Below the pieces are notes generated by a model. That model searched no databases and was not told where the DNA came from. It saw nothing but the letters and a program-made list of their open reading frames with translations. Below are positions 20,448 through 29,663 of a stretch of 64,000 bases of DNA, one piece after another; position 1 is the stretch's first letter, and every line of letters begins with the position of its first letter. Position numbers and translations under genes: made by a program. This stretch comes from Streptomyces viridochromogenes (GTDB lineage Bacteria > Actinomycetota > Actinomycetes > Streptomycetales > Streptomycetaceae). Where the stretch lies: assembly GCF_001270495.1 (NCBI RefSeq), contig NZ_LGUR01000202.1, forward strand, positions 1-64,000, given 5' to 3'.

Positions 20448-22061
20448 CTATTCGCCTGCCCCCTCGTTGGCGCCCACCAGCATCCGGACCTCGAACTCCT
20501 GGTAGGCGGCCTCCTCCTGGGCCCCCTGTCGCTCGCTCAGTACCGTGCCGAGCCAGCCCAGGAGGAAGCCCGCCGGGATGGAGACGATGCCGGGGTTCTG
20601 CAGCGGGAACCAGGCGAAGTCGGCGTCCGGGTAGAACGAGCCCGGTGTGGAGGAGACCACCGGGGAGAACAGCACCAGCAGGACCGAGCAGACCAGGCCG
20701 CCCCAGAGGCTGAGCAGCGCCCCCTCGCCCGTGAAGCGGCGCCAGAAGAGGGTGTACACGATGGTCGGCAGGATCGCGGACGCCGCGATGGCGAAGGCGA
20801 GGAAGGCGAGTGTCGCGGTGTTGGCGCCCCAGGAGATGAGGGCGAGCATCATGGCGAGGACGCCGATGACGGCGGCCGACAGCCGGGCCACCAACAGCTC
20901 CTCGGTCTCGCTCGCGCGGCCCTTGCGGATCACCTCGCCGTACAGGTCGTGGGCGAGGGACGAGGCGGCGGCGAGGGTGAGGCCGGCCGCGACGGCGAGC
21001 AGGGTGACGAAGGCGAGGCAGGACAGCAGCGCCGTGAGGATGCCGCCGCCGAGGGCGTTGGCGAGGAGCAGGACGGCGGAGTCGCCCTTGTGGTCCGTCT
21101 CCGCGATGGTCTCGCGGCCGACGACGGCCGTGGCGCCGAGGCCGAGGATGCCCGCCGCCAGGCACACCAGGCCGACCAGGCCGACCGCCCACACGAGGGA
21201 GGAGCGCAGTACGTCGACCTTGCGCGGGGCGAGCAGGCGCATCAGTACGTGGGGGAGCGCGGCCAGGCCCAGGACGATCGCCAGTTCCAGGCTGAAGAAG
21301 TCGAGCTTGCTGGTGGTGCTGACGCCGTAGCGCAGTCCTGGTTCGAGGAACTGTGTGCCGGTGCCGCTGTGGTTCGCGGCCGCGGACAGCAGGGCGTTGG
21401 GGTTCCAGTCGTAGTGGTGCAGCACCATGACGGCGGTGACCGTCACGCCCGCGATGAGCATCACGGCCTTGATGATCTGGATGACCGTGGCGCCGGGCGC
21501 GCCGCCGATGGCCGCGTACACGATGACGATGGTGCCGATCACGATCACGCACAGGGTGCGGGTCGCGGCGCTGGGTTCGCCGGTGAACTGGGTCAACAGG
21601 GCCATGCTGCCGACGAGTTGGGCCACCAGGTACAGGGTGGTGATGGCGAGGGTGCACACGGCCAGGGCGAGCCGGGCCGGCCGTTGCAGCCGGGTCAGAC
21701 GCAGGGCCAGTGTGTCACCCAGGGTGTACTTGCCCGCGCGGCGCAGGGGTTCGGCGACGAGGAGCAGCACCATCATCCAGGCGACGACCGTGCCGGCGAG
21801 GTACAGCAACCCGTCGTACCCGGTCAGGGCGACCAGTCCGGTGCTGCCCAGCAGGGTCGCGGCGGACAGGTAGTCGCCGCACATGGCGAGGCCGTTGCGC
21901 AGCGGGGACATGGTGCGGTTGCCGAGGTAGAACTCGCTGATCTCGTCGCGCTGCGGGGCCGTGAGCAGCGCCATGAACAGGGTGACCACGACCACCGACA
22001 GGAACAGCACGAACGTCAGGTTCAGGCTGAACCTGTCGACGATGCCTTCGGACATGGTCAC
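20448..22061 (-). CDS. Sodium:solute symporter, cation/acetate type
   Basis: 537 residues from GTG 22061, whose first bases overlap the stop of the upstream gene (GTGA); ATG 22055 is the alternative. About 13 membrane helices. Family blocks are LGNRTMSPLRNGLAMCGDYLSAATLLG and RVVKVDVLRSS-like loop (APRKVDVLRSSLVWA). This matches ActP-type members of the SSS family (PF00474), importing acetate or other short carboxylates with sodium. The DUF485 protein next to it is the usual companion. Confidence 0.88.
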   Translation of the reverse strand: MTMSEGIVDRFSLNLTFVLFLSVVVVTLFMALLTAPQRDEISEFYLGNRTMSPLRNGLAMCGDYLSAATLLGSTGLVALTGYDGLLYLAGTVVAWMMVLLLVAEPLRRAGKYTLGDTLALRLTRLQRPARLALAVCTLAITTLYLVAQLVGSMALLTQFTGEPSAATRTLCVIVIGTIVIVYAAIGGAPGATVIQIIKAVMLIAGVTVTAVMVLHHYDWNPNALLSAAANHSGTGTQFLEPGLRYGVSTTSKLDFFSLELAIVLGLAALPHVLMRLLAPRKVDVLRSSLVWAVGLVGLVCLAAGILGLGATAVVGRETIAETDHKGDSAVLLLANALGGGILTALLSCLAFVTLLAVAAGLTLAAASSLAHDLYGEVIRKGRASETEELLVARLSAAVIGVLAMMLALISWGANTATLAFLAFAIAASAILPTIVYTLFWRRFTGEGALLSLWGGLVCSVLLVLFSPVVSSTPGSFYPDADFAWFPLQNPGIVSIPAGFLLGWLGTVLSERQGAQEEAAYQEFEVRMLVGANEGAGE

Positions 22062-22507
22062 CACGTGCGGTACCCCCTGGAGTTGCCGGGCCGGAAGGCC
22101 TGGCCGGCCTCCCCCTCCGGCGCGGTGGTGCGGAGCGAGTTGGCTTCGTGCTGGTGCAGTCGTGAGCCGAGGCCGCGGGCGATCGGGTCGACCCGGGTGC
22201 GCATGTGCCTGACGTAGCACCAGGCGGTCACGCCCATCACGACGAACTGCCCGAGTCCCAGGGCGAGGCCGAGCGTGAGGTTCCCGAGCAGGCGCTCGTT
22301 CATCAGGCCGGGGAGCGAGTGCGACAGCAGGACGTACAGCAGGAATCCACCTACCGAGAGGAGGGTCGCCCGGACGCCGAACCTGCGTTGGGCGCGGCGC
22401 AGTGAGTGAAATTCGGGGTCTTCAGATATCCGCCGGGACGGCGCGGGTTCGTTGTTCGGCGGACTGTATGTGAGCGAATTGTCGTGCCATGGTGAAAAAT
22501 CGGGCAC
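22058..22507 (-). CDS. DUF485 membrane protein, symporter partner
   Basis: 149 residues from GTG 22507, with AAGGTG upstream. A polar N-terminus leads to FHSLRRAQRRFGVRATLLSVGGFLLYVLLS and a second helix GLALGLGQFVVMGVTAWCYVRHMRTRVDP, exactly the two-helix pattern of DUF485 (YjcH). These proteins almost always precede an ActP-type symporter and may aid its assembly. Its stop overlaps the symporter start. Confidence 0.85.
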   Translation of the reverse strand: MPDFSPWHDNSLTYSPPNNEPAPSRRISEDPEFHSLRRAQRRFGVRATLLSVGGFLLYVLLSHSLPGLMNERLLGNLTLGLALGLGQFVVMGVTAWCYVRHMRTRVDPIARGLGSRLHQHEANSLRTTAPEGEAGQAFRPGNSRGYRTW

Positions 22508-22806
22508 AGGCGCACCTTCTTTGCTGCGTCATGCCGAACACACTGGTGGGTGCGGGCTGATGGGGGGGGGAGGGGGACGGGAGAGGTGGCTTCGAAAAGC
22601 CGGAAGCCGGAGTATGTCAGCGCTCTCTTTGAACAATCAACCGGAGGGGTGAATTGCCTTACCGGGGTGGCGCGTTCGCGCCCGTCGTGATACGCCCGCG
22701 ATCTCGCGAGGGCCTGCGAAAAGGGCCCCTCCCGGAAATAGTCCGGACCATTTCTTTCGGCCGGACTGTCTCAAATGTGACTCACAGGGACAGTCCCGCC
22801 GGTGGT
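22508..22806. other. Intergenic region: G-run and hairpin
   Basis: No gene. Two items are visible. A run of nine G, A, five G, then ACGGG at 22562-22580 could form a quadruplex in the leader of the DUF485-symporter operon. A stem AGTCCGG (22740-22746) with CCGGACT (22761-22767) lies past the pectate lyase gene, whose transcription ends here. Confidence 0.4.
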
Positions 22807-24060
22807 TCAGAACCGGGCGCCGACAGCAGCACCGTTGCGGGGCACGAGAAAGGCCGGGGCCGACGGTAGCGAGCCGTCGGCGGAGCGCGGGCCCGTGAGG
22901 GCGTTCGGGTCGGTGCTGAGGACCGAGGAGGCGTTCCAGGTCCCGCCCAGGTTCCACGAGTTGCCGCTCGCGGTCGTTCCCGAGCCGACGGACGCCGCGC
23001 GGGCGTCGGCGACCGACAGGTTGCCGGTGAGGCTGGCGGCGCCGCCCGGGACGTCGGCGTCGAAGCCGGTACCGGCGTTGGCCCACGTCGAGTTGCGGGT
23101 CAGGGTCTGGGCGCCGGGGTTGCCGTTGTCCGTGACGCCGTGCGCGGCGTTCCTGTACGCGATCGAGTTGCGCAGGGTGTGCCCCACCGCCGGGGCCGGG
23201 GTGCCGCCGCCCATCTTGAAGCCGTTGCCGTCGCCCGCGAAGTCCGGGAAGTTCCATCGGTTGAAGCCGTTGCCGTACGCGACCGTGTTCTCGATCAGAA
23301 TCGGCGAGGCGAACTTCCAGGCGTCGAACCCGTCGTCCACGTTGTTCCACAATCGGGCACCCCGCACCACATTGCCGGTCCCGCTGCCCTCCTTGATGGC
23401 CAGCCCGTCCGCGCTCTCGCCGTTCTTGCGCGGGTCACGGTTGCCGTAACTGTCCAGGTTCAGGATCTGGTTGTCACTGGACGACCCTTGAAGCTGGAAA
23501 CCGGACTCGTAGTTGTCATGTGTGGAAATTCTGGAAAAGACGTTGCTGTTGCAGCCGTCGCAGTAGACGCCGTACGGGCCGTTGACGAGTTCCAGGCCGG
23601 AGATCCGCCAGTGGGAGGCCTCCATGTGGATCGCCCCGCGTTCGGCCCGGGGGATGCTGCCGCCGACCGGCGTGTGACTGGCGGGCAGTCGCTCGCCGTC
23701 GACGATCACACGCTCGCCCCGGTAGGCGCCCAGGGCGATGGGCTGGGAGGCGGTGCCCGAGGTGGAGATGGTGATGTTGTCCGTGAGGGCGTACGTGCCA
23801 CCGCGTACGGCGATGACGTCGCCGGGCCGCGCCAGGTCCACGGCCCGCTGGATGGTCCGCAGGGGCTGGGCCAGGCTGCCCGGTGCCGAGTCGTTCCCGT
23901 CGGTCGCCACGACCAGGGTCGTCGCGGCGGACGCCTCGCTCGCCGGCCCCAGCACCGCCACCAGGGCCGCGCCGACCGCCGCCGCCGTCCAGATCGCCGT
24001 ACGACGCATGCCGCTCGCTGTGTTGCCCACCGGGGCCTCCCGCCTCCGCCTGCGTGCCAT
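22807..24060 (-). CDS. Secreted right-handed beta-helix protein, pectate-lyase-like
   Basis: 417 residues. A basic start (MARRRRREAPVG) and hydrophobic segment WTAAAVGAALVAVLGPASEASA make a signal peptide; ATG 24009 is an alternative start. The mature protein opens with TTLVVATDGNDSAPGSLAQPLRTIQRAVDLARPGD, the usual opening of PL9-type parallel beta-helix lyases. Coils such as HWRISGLELVNGPYGVYCDG, NVFSRISTHDNYESGFQLQ, and SADGLAIKEGSGTGNVVRGARLWNNVDDGFDAW follow. The DGFD(A)W and NGFKMGGG motifs fit PelL-like pectate lyases (PL9). Likely degrades pectin in plant litter. Monocistronic. Confidence 0.82.
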   Translation of the reverse strand: MARRRRREAPVGNTASGMRRTAIWTAAAVGAALVAVLGPASEASAATTLVVATDGNDSAPGSLAQPLRTIQRAVDLARPGDVIAVRGGTYALTDNITISTSGTASQPIALGAYRGERVIVDGERLPASHTPVGGSIPRAERGAIHMEASHWRISGLELVNGPYGVYCDGCNSNVFSRISTHDNYESGFQLQGSSSDNQILNLDSYGNRDPRKNGESADGLAIKEGSGTGNVVRGARLWNNVDDGFDAWKFASPILIENTVAYGNGFNRWNFPDFAGDGNGFKMGGGTPAPAVGHTLRNSIAYRNAAHGVTDNGNPGAQTLTRNSTWANAGTGFDADVPGGAASLTGNLSVADARAASVGSGTTASGNSWNLGGTWNASSVLSTDPNALTGPRSADGSLPSAPAFLVPRNGAAVGARF

Positions 24061-24128
24061 GTCGCACAGCAGTGGCCGCCCGGCGCGCGGAGGTTGCCGG
24101 GGTGCGGGGCCCGTCTAGTGTGAGGGGC

Positions 24129-24623
24129 GTGACCGACAGCAGCACACGACCCCCGCTCGCCGTGTTCGACCTGGACAACACCCTCGCCGACACGGCACAC
24201 CGACAGCACTTCCTGGAGCGTGAACCGCGTGACTGGGACGGCTTCTTCGCGGCCGCCCCGCAGGACCCGCCCCTCGCGGAAGGCATCGCGCTGGCGCGGG
24301 AGAGCGCTCAGGAGTGCGAGGTCCTCTATCTGACCGGGCGGCCCGAGCGCTGCCGGCGGGACACGCTGGACTGGCTCGCCGCGCAGGGACTGCCGGACGG
24401 GCGCGTGTACATGCGGCGCAACGACGACCGCAGGCCCGCCCGGCGCACCAAGCTGGAGATCCTGCGCCGCCTCGCCCGCACCCGTGAGATCCGGGTCCTG
24501 GTGGACGACGACGAGCTGGTCTGCGAGGACGCCGAACGGGCCGGTTTCACCGTCGTACGGGCGCGCTGGACCGCCCCGTCCGCCGCGCTGAAGGTGGCAC
24601 AGGAGCGGGAGGGGCGGACCTGA
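24129..24623 (+). CDS. HAD-family phosphatase
   Basis: 164 residues from GTG 24129 (GAGGGG just upstream). HAD motif I is FDLDNTLADT with the nucleophile and acid Asp pair, motif II is LTGRPE, motif III a lysine in RRTKLEI, motif IV DDDELVCEDA. The TGRPERCRRDTLDWL block is like polynucleotide 3'-phosphatase domains (Pnkp) and acid phosphatases of the same clade. Its substrate is unknown. Divergent from the pectate lyase gene and followed by a hairpin. Confidence 0.8.
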   Translation: MTDSSTRPPLAVFDLDNTLADTAHRQHFLEREPRDWDGFFAAAPQDPPLAEGIALARESAQECEVLYLTGRPERCRRDTLDWLAAQGLPDGRVYMRRNDDRRPARRTKLEILRRLARTREIRVLVDDDELVCEDAERAGFTVVRARWTAPSAALKVAQEREGRT

Positions 24624-24629
24624 GGACCG

Positions 24630-24652
24630 TATCCGGCGTGGCTACCCGGATA
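24630..24652 (+). terminator. Hairpin after HAD phosphatase gene
   Basis: TATCCGG (24630-24636) and CCGGATA (24646-24652), perfect 7-bp stem, 9-nt loop, between the convergent HAD and dodecin genes. Probably ends transcription from both sides. Confidence 0.5.
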
Positions 24653-24670
24653 ACCCGGTATCCCGGCGCG

Positions 24671-24886
24671 CTACCCGGCGTCGTCCAGGCGGAAGCCGAC
24701 CTTCATCGTCACCTGCCAGTGCGCGATCTGCCCCTCTTCGAGCTGGCCGCGTACCTCGGTCACCTCGAACCAGTCCAGGTTGCGCAGGGTCTGCGAGGCG
24801 CGCTCGATCCCGTTGCGGATGGCCTGGTCCACGCCCTCGGGCGAGGTGCCGACGATATCGGTGACCCGGTAGGTGTGGTTCGACAT
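24671..24886 (-). CDS. Dodecin
   Basis: 71 residues, starting MSNHTYRVTDIVGTSPEGVDQAI, with GAGGAG 5-6 nt before the ATG at 24886. The pattern VTEVRGQLEEGQIAHWQVTMKVGFRLDD matches the dodecin family (PF07311), small dodecameric flavin- or CoA-binding proteins that store and buffer flavins. The Trp in LDWFEV is the flavin-stacking residue of dodecins. Confidence 0.92.
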   Translation of the reverse strand: MSNHTYRVTDIVGTSPEGVDQAIRNGIERASQTLRNLDWFEVTEVRGQLEEGQIAHWQVTMKVGFRLDDAG

Positions 24887-24952
24887 GTGGGTGCTCCTCT
24901 CACACGCGTCACTCCACGGTGCCCCAAGGCGGGGCAACGCGCGAGCCGTCGG

Positions 24953-25915
24953 TCACCGCGCCACGCTCAGTGACAGCGCGAACCGGCCCTGACCGTCCGT
25001 CCACCAGTGCGCCAGCTCCAGTCCCGCCGCCGACAGTTCCGTGCGGACACCGTCCCTGCGGAACTTCGCCGACACCTCGGTGCGCATCTCCTCGCCCGCC
25101 GCGAAGTCGACGGCGAGATCCAGCGCGGGCACCTTCACCGTCTGCGCGGTGCGGGAGCGCAGCCGCATCTCGATCCACTCGTTGTCCGGATCCCAGAGCG
25201 CCACGTGCTCGAACGCGCCGGGATCGAAGTCGGCGCCCAACTCCCGGTCGATCACGGTCAGCACGTTCTTGTTGAACGCGGCCGTCACCCCGGCCGCGTC
25301 GTCGTACGCCTCCACCAGGACCCGCTCGTCCTTGACCAGATCCGTGCCGAGCAGCAGCGCGTCACCGGGGGCGAGCAGGGCGCGGACGGAGGCGAGGAAC
25401 GCGGCGCGCTCGGCCGGCAGCAGATTGCCGATCGTGCCACCGAGGAACGCCACCAGCCGCGGACCCGGCGTGTCCGGCAGGACCAGCCCGCCGGTGAAGT
25501 CGGCGATCAGGGCATGCACGTCCAGCCCCGGCCGCTCCTCGATCAGCGCCTGCCCGGCCTGGGTGAGGGCGCTCTCGCTGACGTCGACGGGCACGTACGT
25601 GTGCAGCCCGGTCAGCGCGTCGATGAGGTACCGCGTCTTCTCCGAGGAGCCGGAGCCCAGCTCGACGAGGGTGCGGGCGCCGGTGGCCGCGGCGATCTCG
25701 CCGGCCCGGTCGACGAGGATCTCGCGCTCGGCGCGCGTGGGGTAGTACTCGGGCAACTCGGTGATCTTCTCGAAGAGTTCGCTGCCCTGCGCGTCGTAGA
25801 ACCACTTCGGCGGCAGCGCTTTCGGCGTGCTGGTCAGGCCCTTGAGGACGTCGGCGCGCAGGGCGGCGTCGGTGGCGTCCTCGGGCAGGGTGCGGGTGAG
25901 AAGGAACGGACTCAC
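24953..25915 (-). CDS. egtD: L-histidine N-alpha-methyltransferase
   Basis: 320 residues, the family length. Typical EgtD sequence: ALPPKWFYDAQGSELFEKITELPEYYPTRAEREIL, the SAM motif LVELGSGSSEKTRYLIDAL, FLGGTIGNLLP, and AFNKNVLTVIDRELGADFD. It trimethylates histidine to hercynine, the first committed step of ergothioneine synthesis. Last gene of the egtABCD operon; its start overlaps the egtC stop by 4 bases. Confidence 0.96.
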   Translation of the reverse strand: MSPFLLTRTLPEDATDAALRADVLKGLTSTPKALPPKWFYDAQGSELFEKITELPEYYPTRAEREILVDRAGEIAAATGARTLVELGSGSSEKTRYLIDALTGLHTYVPVDVSESALTQAGQALIEERPGLDVHALIADFTGGLVLPDTPGPRLVAFLGGTIGNLLPAERAAFLASVRALLAPGDALLLGTDLVKDERVLVEAYDDAAGVTAAFNKNVLTVIDRELGADFDPGAFEHVALWDPDNEWIEMRLRSRTAQTVKVPALDLAVDFAAGEEMRTEVSAKFRRDGVRTELSAAGLELAHWWTDGQGRFALSLSVAR

Positions 25916-26742
25916 GTGCTGGGCTCCCTCGGTCGGGCGGGTGCGGGTGGCAGGGCGTCACTGGGGTCCTTCAGCGGGGTGAGCAGCACATCGGTGCCGC
26001 TCGCCGCGAGGAGGGTGCGGTCGGGGACCTCCTGCCAGTGCGGGTCGTCGTCGTAGGGCTCGGAGGCCACGACGGTGCCGCCGCCGGGCCGGACCAGATA
26101 CCAGAGGGTGTCGCCCCAGGCCGTCGCGGTGATCGTCTCGCCGTTGGTGAGCAGCAGGTTCAGCCGGGAGCCGGGGGCCGCCTCGGCGACCTCCAGGACG
26201 GTGTCGGCCAGAGCCTGCCCCTCGTCCTGAATGGCGGAGCGCCCCTGCGGCTCACTCGTGTCCCCGCCGCGGAGCCGCGCGAGGACCAGCGCCCAGACGA
26301 GCGCCGAGTCGTTGCGGGCCTCCATCGACAGCAGGTCCACCGCGGGCAGGGTCGGCACGAGCGGCGCGAGCGAATCCGGCCAGCCCTTCACGGCGCCGTT
26401 GTGGCTGAACAGCCAGGGACCGGCGGCGAACGGTGCCGCCGCGGCCTCCGCGTCGGCGCCCGACAGCGTGGCGTCCCGTACGGCGGCGAGCAGCGCGGTG
26501 GACCGCACCACCCGGGCCAGATCGGCGAAGGACAGATCCGCCCAGATGGGCCCGGCCCGGCGGTACCGCGCCGGCACCGGGTCCCCGTCGGCGTACCAAC
26601 CGACCCCGAAACCGTCGGCGTTGACCGTCCCGTGCCGCTGCCGCCGAGGCGCCCACGACTGGCGGTACAGGGCGTGCGGCGGCTCCACGAGGAGGGTGCC
26701 GAGCGGCTCCTCGGGGCCTACGTAGGCCAGGTGACGGCACAT
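25912..26742 (-). CDS. egtC: Ergothioneine glutamine-amidohydrolase-type EgtC
   Basis: 276 residues. N-terminal MCRHLAYVGPEEPLGTLL carries the Cys2 nucleophile of class II amidotransferases; NADGFGVGWYADGDPVPARYRRAGPIWAD is the expected next block. EgtC removes the glutamate from the gamma-glutamyl-cysteinyl hercynine sulfoxide. Its start overlaps the egtB stop (TGATG) and its stop overlaps the egtD start. Confidence 0.95.
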   Translation of the reverse strand: MCRHLAYVGPEEPLGTLLVEPPHALYRQSWAPRRQRHGTVNADGFGVGWYADGDPVPARYRRAGPIWADLSFADLARVVRSTALLAAVRDATLSGADAEAAAAPFAAGPWLFSHNGAVKGWPDSLAPLVPTLPAVDLLSMEARNDSALVWALVLARLRGGDTSEPQGRSAIQDEGQALADTVLEVAEAAPGSRLNLLLTNGETITATAWGDTLWYLVRPGGGTVVASEPYDDDPHWQEVPDRTLLAASGTDVLLTPLKDPSDALPPAPARPREPST

Positions 26743-28061
26743 CAGACGTCCCCCGCGGAGCGGGCCGTGCGGAACCCGGAGAAGATCTGCCGCCGGATCG
26801 GATAGTCCCAGTTGCGGAAGGTGCCCCGGCAGGCCACCGCGTCCACGGCGAACGAGCCGCCCCGCAGCACCTTGTGCTCGGGCCCGAAGAACACCTCCGA
26901 GTACTCCTTGTACGGGAACGCCTGGAACCCCGGGTACGGCAGGAAGTCGCTCGCCGTCCACTCCCACACGTCACCGATCAACTGCCGTACACCGAGCGGC
27001 GATTCGCCCTCCGGGTAGCTGCCGGCCGGTGCCGGGCGCAGATGCCGCTGGCCGAGGTTGGCGTGCTCCGGAGCGGGGTCGGCGTCGCCCCACGGGTAGC
27101 GCATCGAGCGGTCACCGGCCGGGTCGTGCCGGGCGGCCTTCTCCCACTCGGCCTCGGTGGGCAGCCGGCGCCCGGCCCAGCGGGCGTAGGCGTCGGCCTC
27201 GTACCAGCACACGTGCAGCACGGGTTCGTCGGGCGGTACGACCTCGGTGACGCCGAAGCGCCGCCTGAGCCACTGCTTGCCGTCCCGGCGCCAGAACAGG
27301 GGGGCGTGGATGGAGTGCTGCCGGATGTGCGCCCAGCCCCCCGCCGTCCACCAGCGGTCGTCGTCGTAGCCGCCGTCCTCGATGAACGCCTGGTACGCGG
27401 CGTTCGTCACCGGCGTCGTGTCGATGTGGAACGCCGGCACCTCGCGCACATGCGCAGGGCGTTCGTTGTCCAGCGCCCACGGCTCGGTCGAGGTGCCCAT
27501 GGTGAACAGGCCGCCGGGGACCAGCACTTCGGACGGCCCAGTGAGCAGGGGCGCCGGTTCCGGGTCCGGGGCGTGCAGGGCCTGCGGGCCCTTGCGGAGC
27601 TGATGGGTGATCAGCATCGTCTCGTCGTGCTGCTGCTCGTGCTGCGCGATCATCCCGAAGGCGAAGCCCGCCTCGGTCAGCCGCGTTCCGTGGAAGGCCG
27701 TGCTCTCCAAGAGGTCCAGCACCCGGCCGCGCACCTCGGCCGCGTAGTGCCGGGCCTCGGTCGGCGGCAGCAGCGGTAGCGACGGGCGCTCGGCGCGCGG
27801 GTGCTCGAAGGCGTCGTAGATGCCGTCGATCTCGGGCCGCATCGCCTCACGCCCGGCGACCGTCCGGAGCAGCCACTGCTCCTCCTGGTTGCCGATGTGC
27901 GCGAGGTCCCACACCAGCGGGGACATCAGCGGCGAGTGCTGGGCGGTGAGGTCGGGGTCCTCGACACAGGAGGTCAGCAGGGTCGTCCGGGCACGGGCGG
28001 TGGTGAGGGTGGTCAGTGCCCGCTCGCGGAGCGTTTCGGCGTCGTGGGCGGGGTCGGTCAT
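26742..28061 (-). CDS. egtB: Iron-dependent sulfoxide synthase EgtB
   Basis: 439 residues. An N-terminal DinB-like helical bundle carries the three iron histidines (H55 in WDLAHIGNQEE, H141 and H145 in HEQQHDE), followed by an FGE-sulfatase domain (GGLFTMGTSTEPWALDNERPAH, RLPTEAEWEKAAR, DVWEWTASDF). It joins gamma-glutamylcysteine to hercynine with oxygen. Start overlaps the egtA stop (ATGA). Confidence 0.96.
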   Translation of the reverse strand: MTDPAHDAETLRERALTTLTTARARTTLLTSCVEDPDLTAQHSPLMSPLVWDLAHIGNQEEQWLLRTVAGREAMRPEIDGIYDAFEHPRAERPSLPLLPPTEARHYAAEVRGRVLDLLESTAFHGTRLTEAGFAFGMIAQHEQQHDETMLITHQLRKGPQALHAPDPEPAPLLTGPSEVLVPGGLFTMGTSTEPWALDNERPAHVREVPAFHIDTTPVTNAAYQAFIEDGGYDDDRWWTAGGWAHIRQHSIHAPLFWRRDGKQWLRRRFGVTEVVPPDEPVLHVCWYEADAYARWAGRRLPTEAEWEKAARHDPAGDRSMRYPWGDADPAPEHANLGQRHLRPAPAGSYPEGESPLGVRQLIGDVWEWTASDFLPYPGFQAFPYKEYSEVFFGPEHKVLRGGSFAVDAVACRGTFRNWDYPIRRQIFSGFRTARSAGDV

Positions 28062-29362
28062 GTCCGGTCGTCCTTCCCGTACAGGGTGCGGTCCGTGCCG
28101 TAGAGCTCGTCCAGCAGGTCGTCGGCGGGGCAGCGGCCCCGGCTGACGTAGCGGTCCCGGTACGCCGCCACGGCGTCCGTGACCTCGGCCGTGGCCCCCA
28201 GCCGGGGCAGCGCCTCCAGCGCCGCCGCGAAGCAGGTGTCCGCCACCTCCCGCAGCTCGGGGTCGGCGAGGCCCGAGCGGGCCGCGTCGATCCACAGTGG
28301 ATTGTGCGGCGCGGGCAGTGACAGGGCGCGCTCGGCCAGCGGCTTCACGGTGCGATACGCGGTCTCGGCGGCCTCCGGGTCGTCGAAGAGCGCGGTCGTC
28401 ACGGCCAGCGGCACGATCCAGCCGTCCTCGCCGGGCTGTGCGTCGATCATGCGCAGCTCCAGATGGCCACGCGGTCTGACCGGCGGGAACAGCGTCGTGA
28501 GGTGGTAGTCGAGGTCCTCGTGCGTCGGCGGTCGGGGCGCCCCCGACCGCATCCACTCCCGGAACGTCAGCCCGTCCGGGACGTCCCACGGGCCGCTCTC
28601 CCGGCGTACGCACATCACCGGCGCGTCCAGGACGTGCCGTGCCCAGGCGATCCGCGGATCGCCGTTCAGCGGGGGCGCGCCCGCGCGGCCCGCGCCGATC
28701 TCCATCCACAGCAGCTGCCGGGTGGACAGCCAGCCCGTGGGCTCGCGCCCGGCCAGCGGGGAGTTGGCGAAGGCGGCCACCAGGACCGCGCCCAGCTGGT
28801 GGGCCAGCCACCAGCGCCGTCCGTGCCCGAGCGGGCCGGGCTCCTCGTATCCGGAGTCCAGGCACACCTGGACGGAGGCCGAGGTGCACATCATGGCGCG
28901 GCCGGCCGGGCCCGCCCGGTCCAGGGATGCCTCCATCGCGTCGTAGCGCGGCTGGCGCAGGAACCGGCGGGGCGAGTGCCAGGGATCATTGCCCAGGCCG
29001 ACCAGACCGAGATCGTGCTCGCGCAGTACCGCGCGGGCGGCGTCGAGGTCGGCGGAGACGGTACCGATGCACTCCATCAGCGAGGCGGCGGGCGGCGAGC
29101 TCAGTTCCAGCTGGCCGCCGGGCTCGACGGTGAGCGCCGACCTCAGGTGCACGGTCCGTAGTGCGGCGTAGGCCGCTTCGAGTCGTTCGGGTGTCACGGT
29201 GAGCTGCGGGCTGCGCAGCTCGTGGACGAGCCATTCCACTTCGACCCCGAGGGTGCGGGGTGGGCCGGTCTTGAAGCAGATGCCCCTGACCAGGGCCTCC
29301 ACCTCGGCTTCGGTGACCGCGGTGCGGGGCTGCTCCGTACAGTCACTCACCGAATCTGACAT
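28058..29362 (-). CDS. egtA: Glutamate-cysteine ligase EgtA
   Basis: 434 residues from ATG 29362, with AGGAGG 8 nt before it. GVEVEWLVHE, VEPGGQLELSSPP, GNDPWHSPRRFLRQPRYDAME and the MMCTSASVQVCLDSG block fit EgtA, which supplies gamma-glutamylcysteine to EgtB. First gene of egtABCD; all four overlap by 1-4 bases. EgtE, the final C-S lyase, is not in the window; in many actinobacteria it lies elsewhere. Confidence 0.94.
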   Translation of the reverse strand: MSDSVSDCTEQPRTAVTEAEVEALVRGICFKTGPPRTLGVEVEWLVHELRSPQLTVTPERLEAAYAALRTVHLRSALTVEPGGQLELSSPPAASLMECIGTVSADLDAARAVLREHDLGLVGLGNDPWHSPRRFLRQPRYDAMEASLDRAGPAGRAMMCTSASVQVCLDSGYEEPGPLGHGRRWWLAHQLGAVLVAAFANSPLAGREPTGWLSTRQLLWMEIGAGRAGAPPLNGDPRIAWARHVLDAPVMCVRRESGPWDVPDGLTFREWMRSGAPRPPTHEDLDYHLTTLFPPVRPRGHLELRMIDAQPGEDGWIVPLAVTTALFDDPEAAETAYRTVKPLAERALSLPAPHNPLWIDAARSGLADPELREVADTCFAAALEALPRLGATAEVTDAVAAYRDRYVSRGRCPADDLLDELYGTDRTLYGKDDRT

Positions 29363-29600
29363 GTCGGGATCCTCCTGAGAGTCCACGATGCCGCCCGGCC
29401 CGGATCTTGTGGGCGGGCGGGCACACTCGTCCCACCCAAGACGCTCGTGTCGCCTCGCACAAGGGTGCGTACCGGCACGTTCCGGGTCGGTAACCTCCGC
29501 TCTCCGGGCGTTAGCAGGGGATTTCCCGGTCGTTCCCCGTCTGTCGCGGGGGCGGGAAACTCCGTTGCACGGCATCACCAGCATCACCCAGGATCGGTGC

Positions 29601-29663
29601 ATGAGCACGACGGGGGAGAACGCGCGGAGCGCGTTCATGGCGCGCACGGGGGTGGCGCCATGA
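29601..29663 (+). CDS. Possible 20-residue leader ORF before PARG-like gene
   Basis: ATG at 29601 reads 20 codons (MSTTGENARSAFMARTGVAP) and its TGA overlaps the PARG-like ATG at 29660 (ATGA). No strong ribosome binding site. It could couple translation of the next gene or be chance. Confidence 0.25.
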   Translation: MSTTGENARSAFMARTGVAP

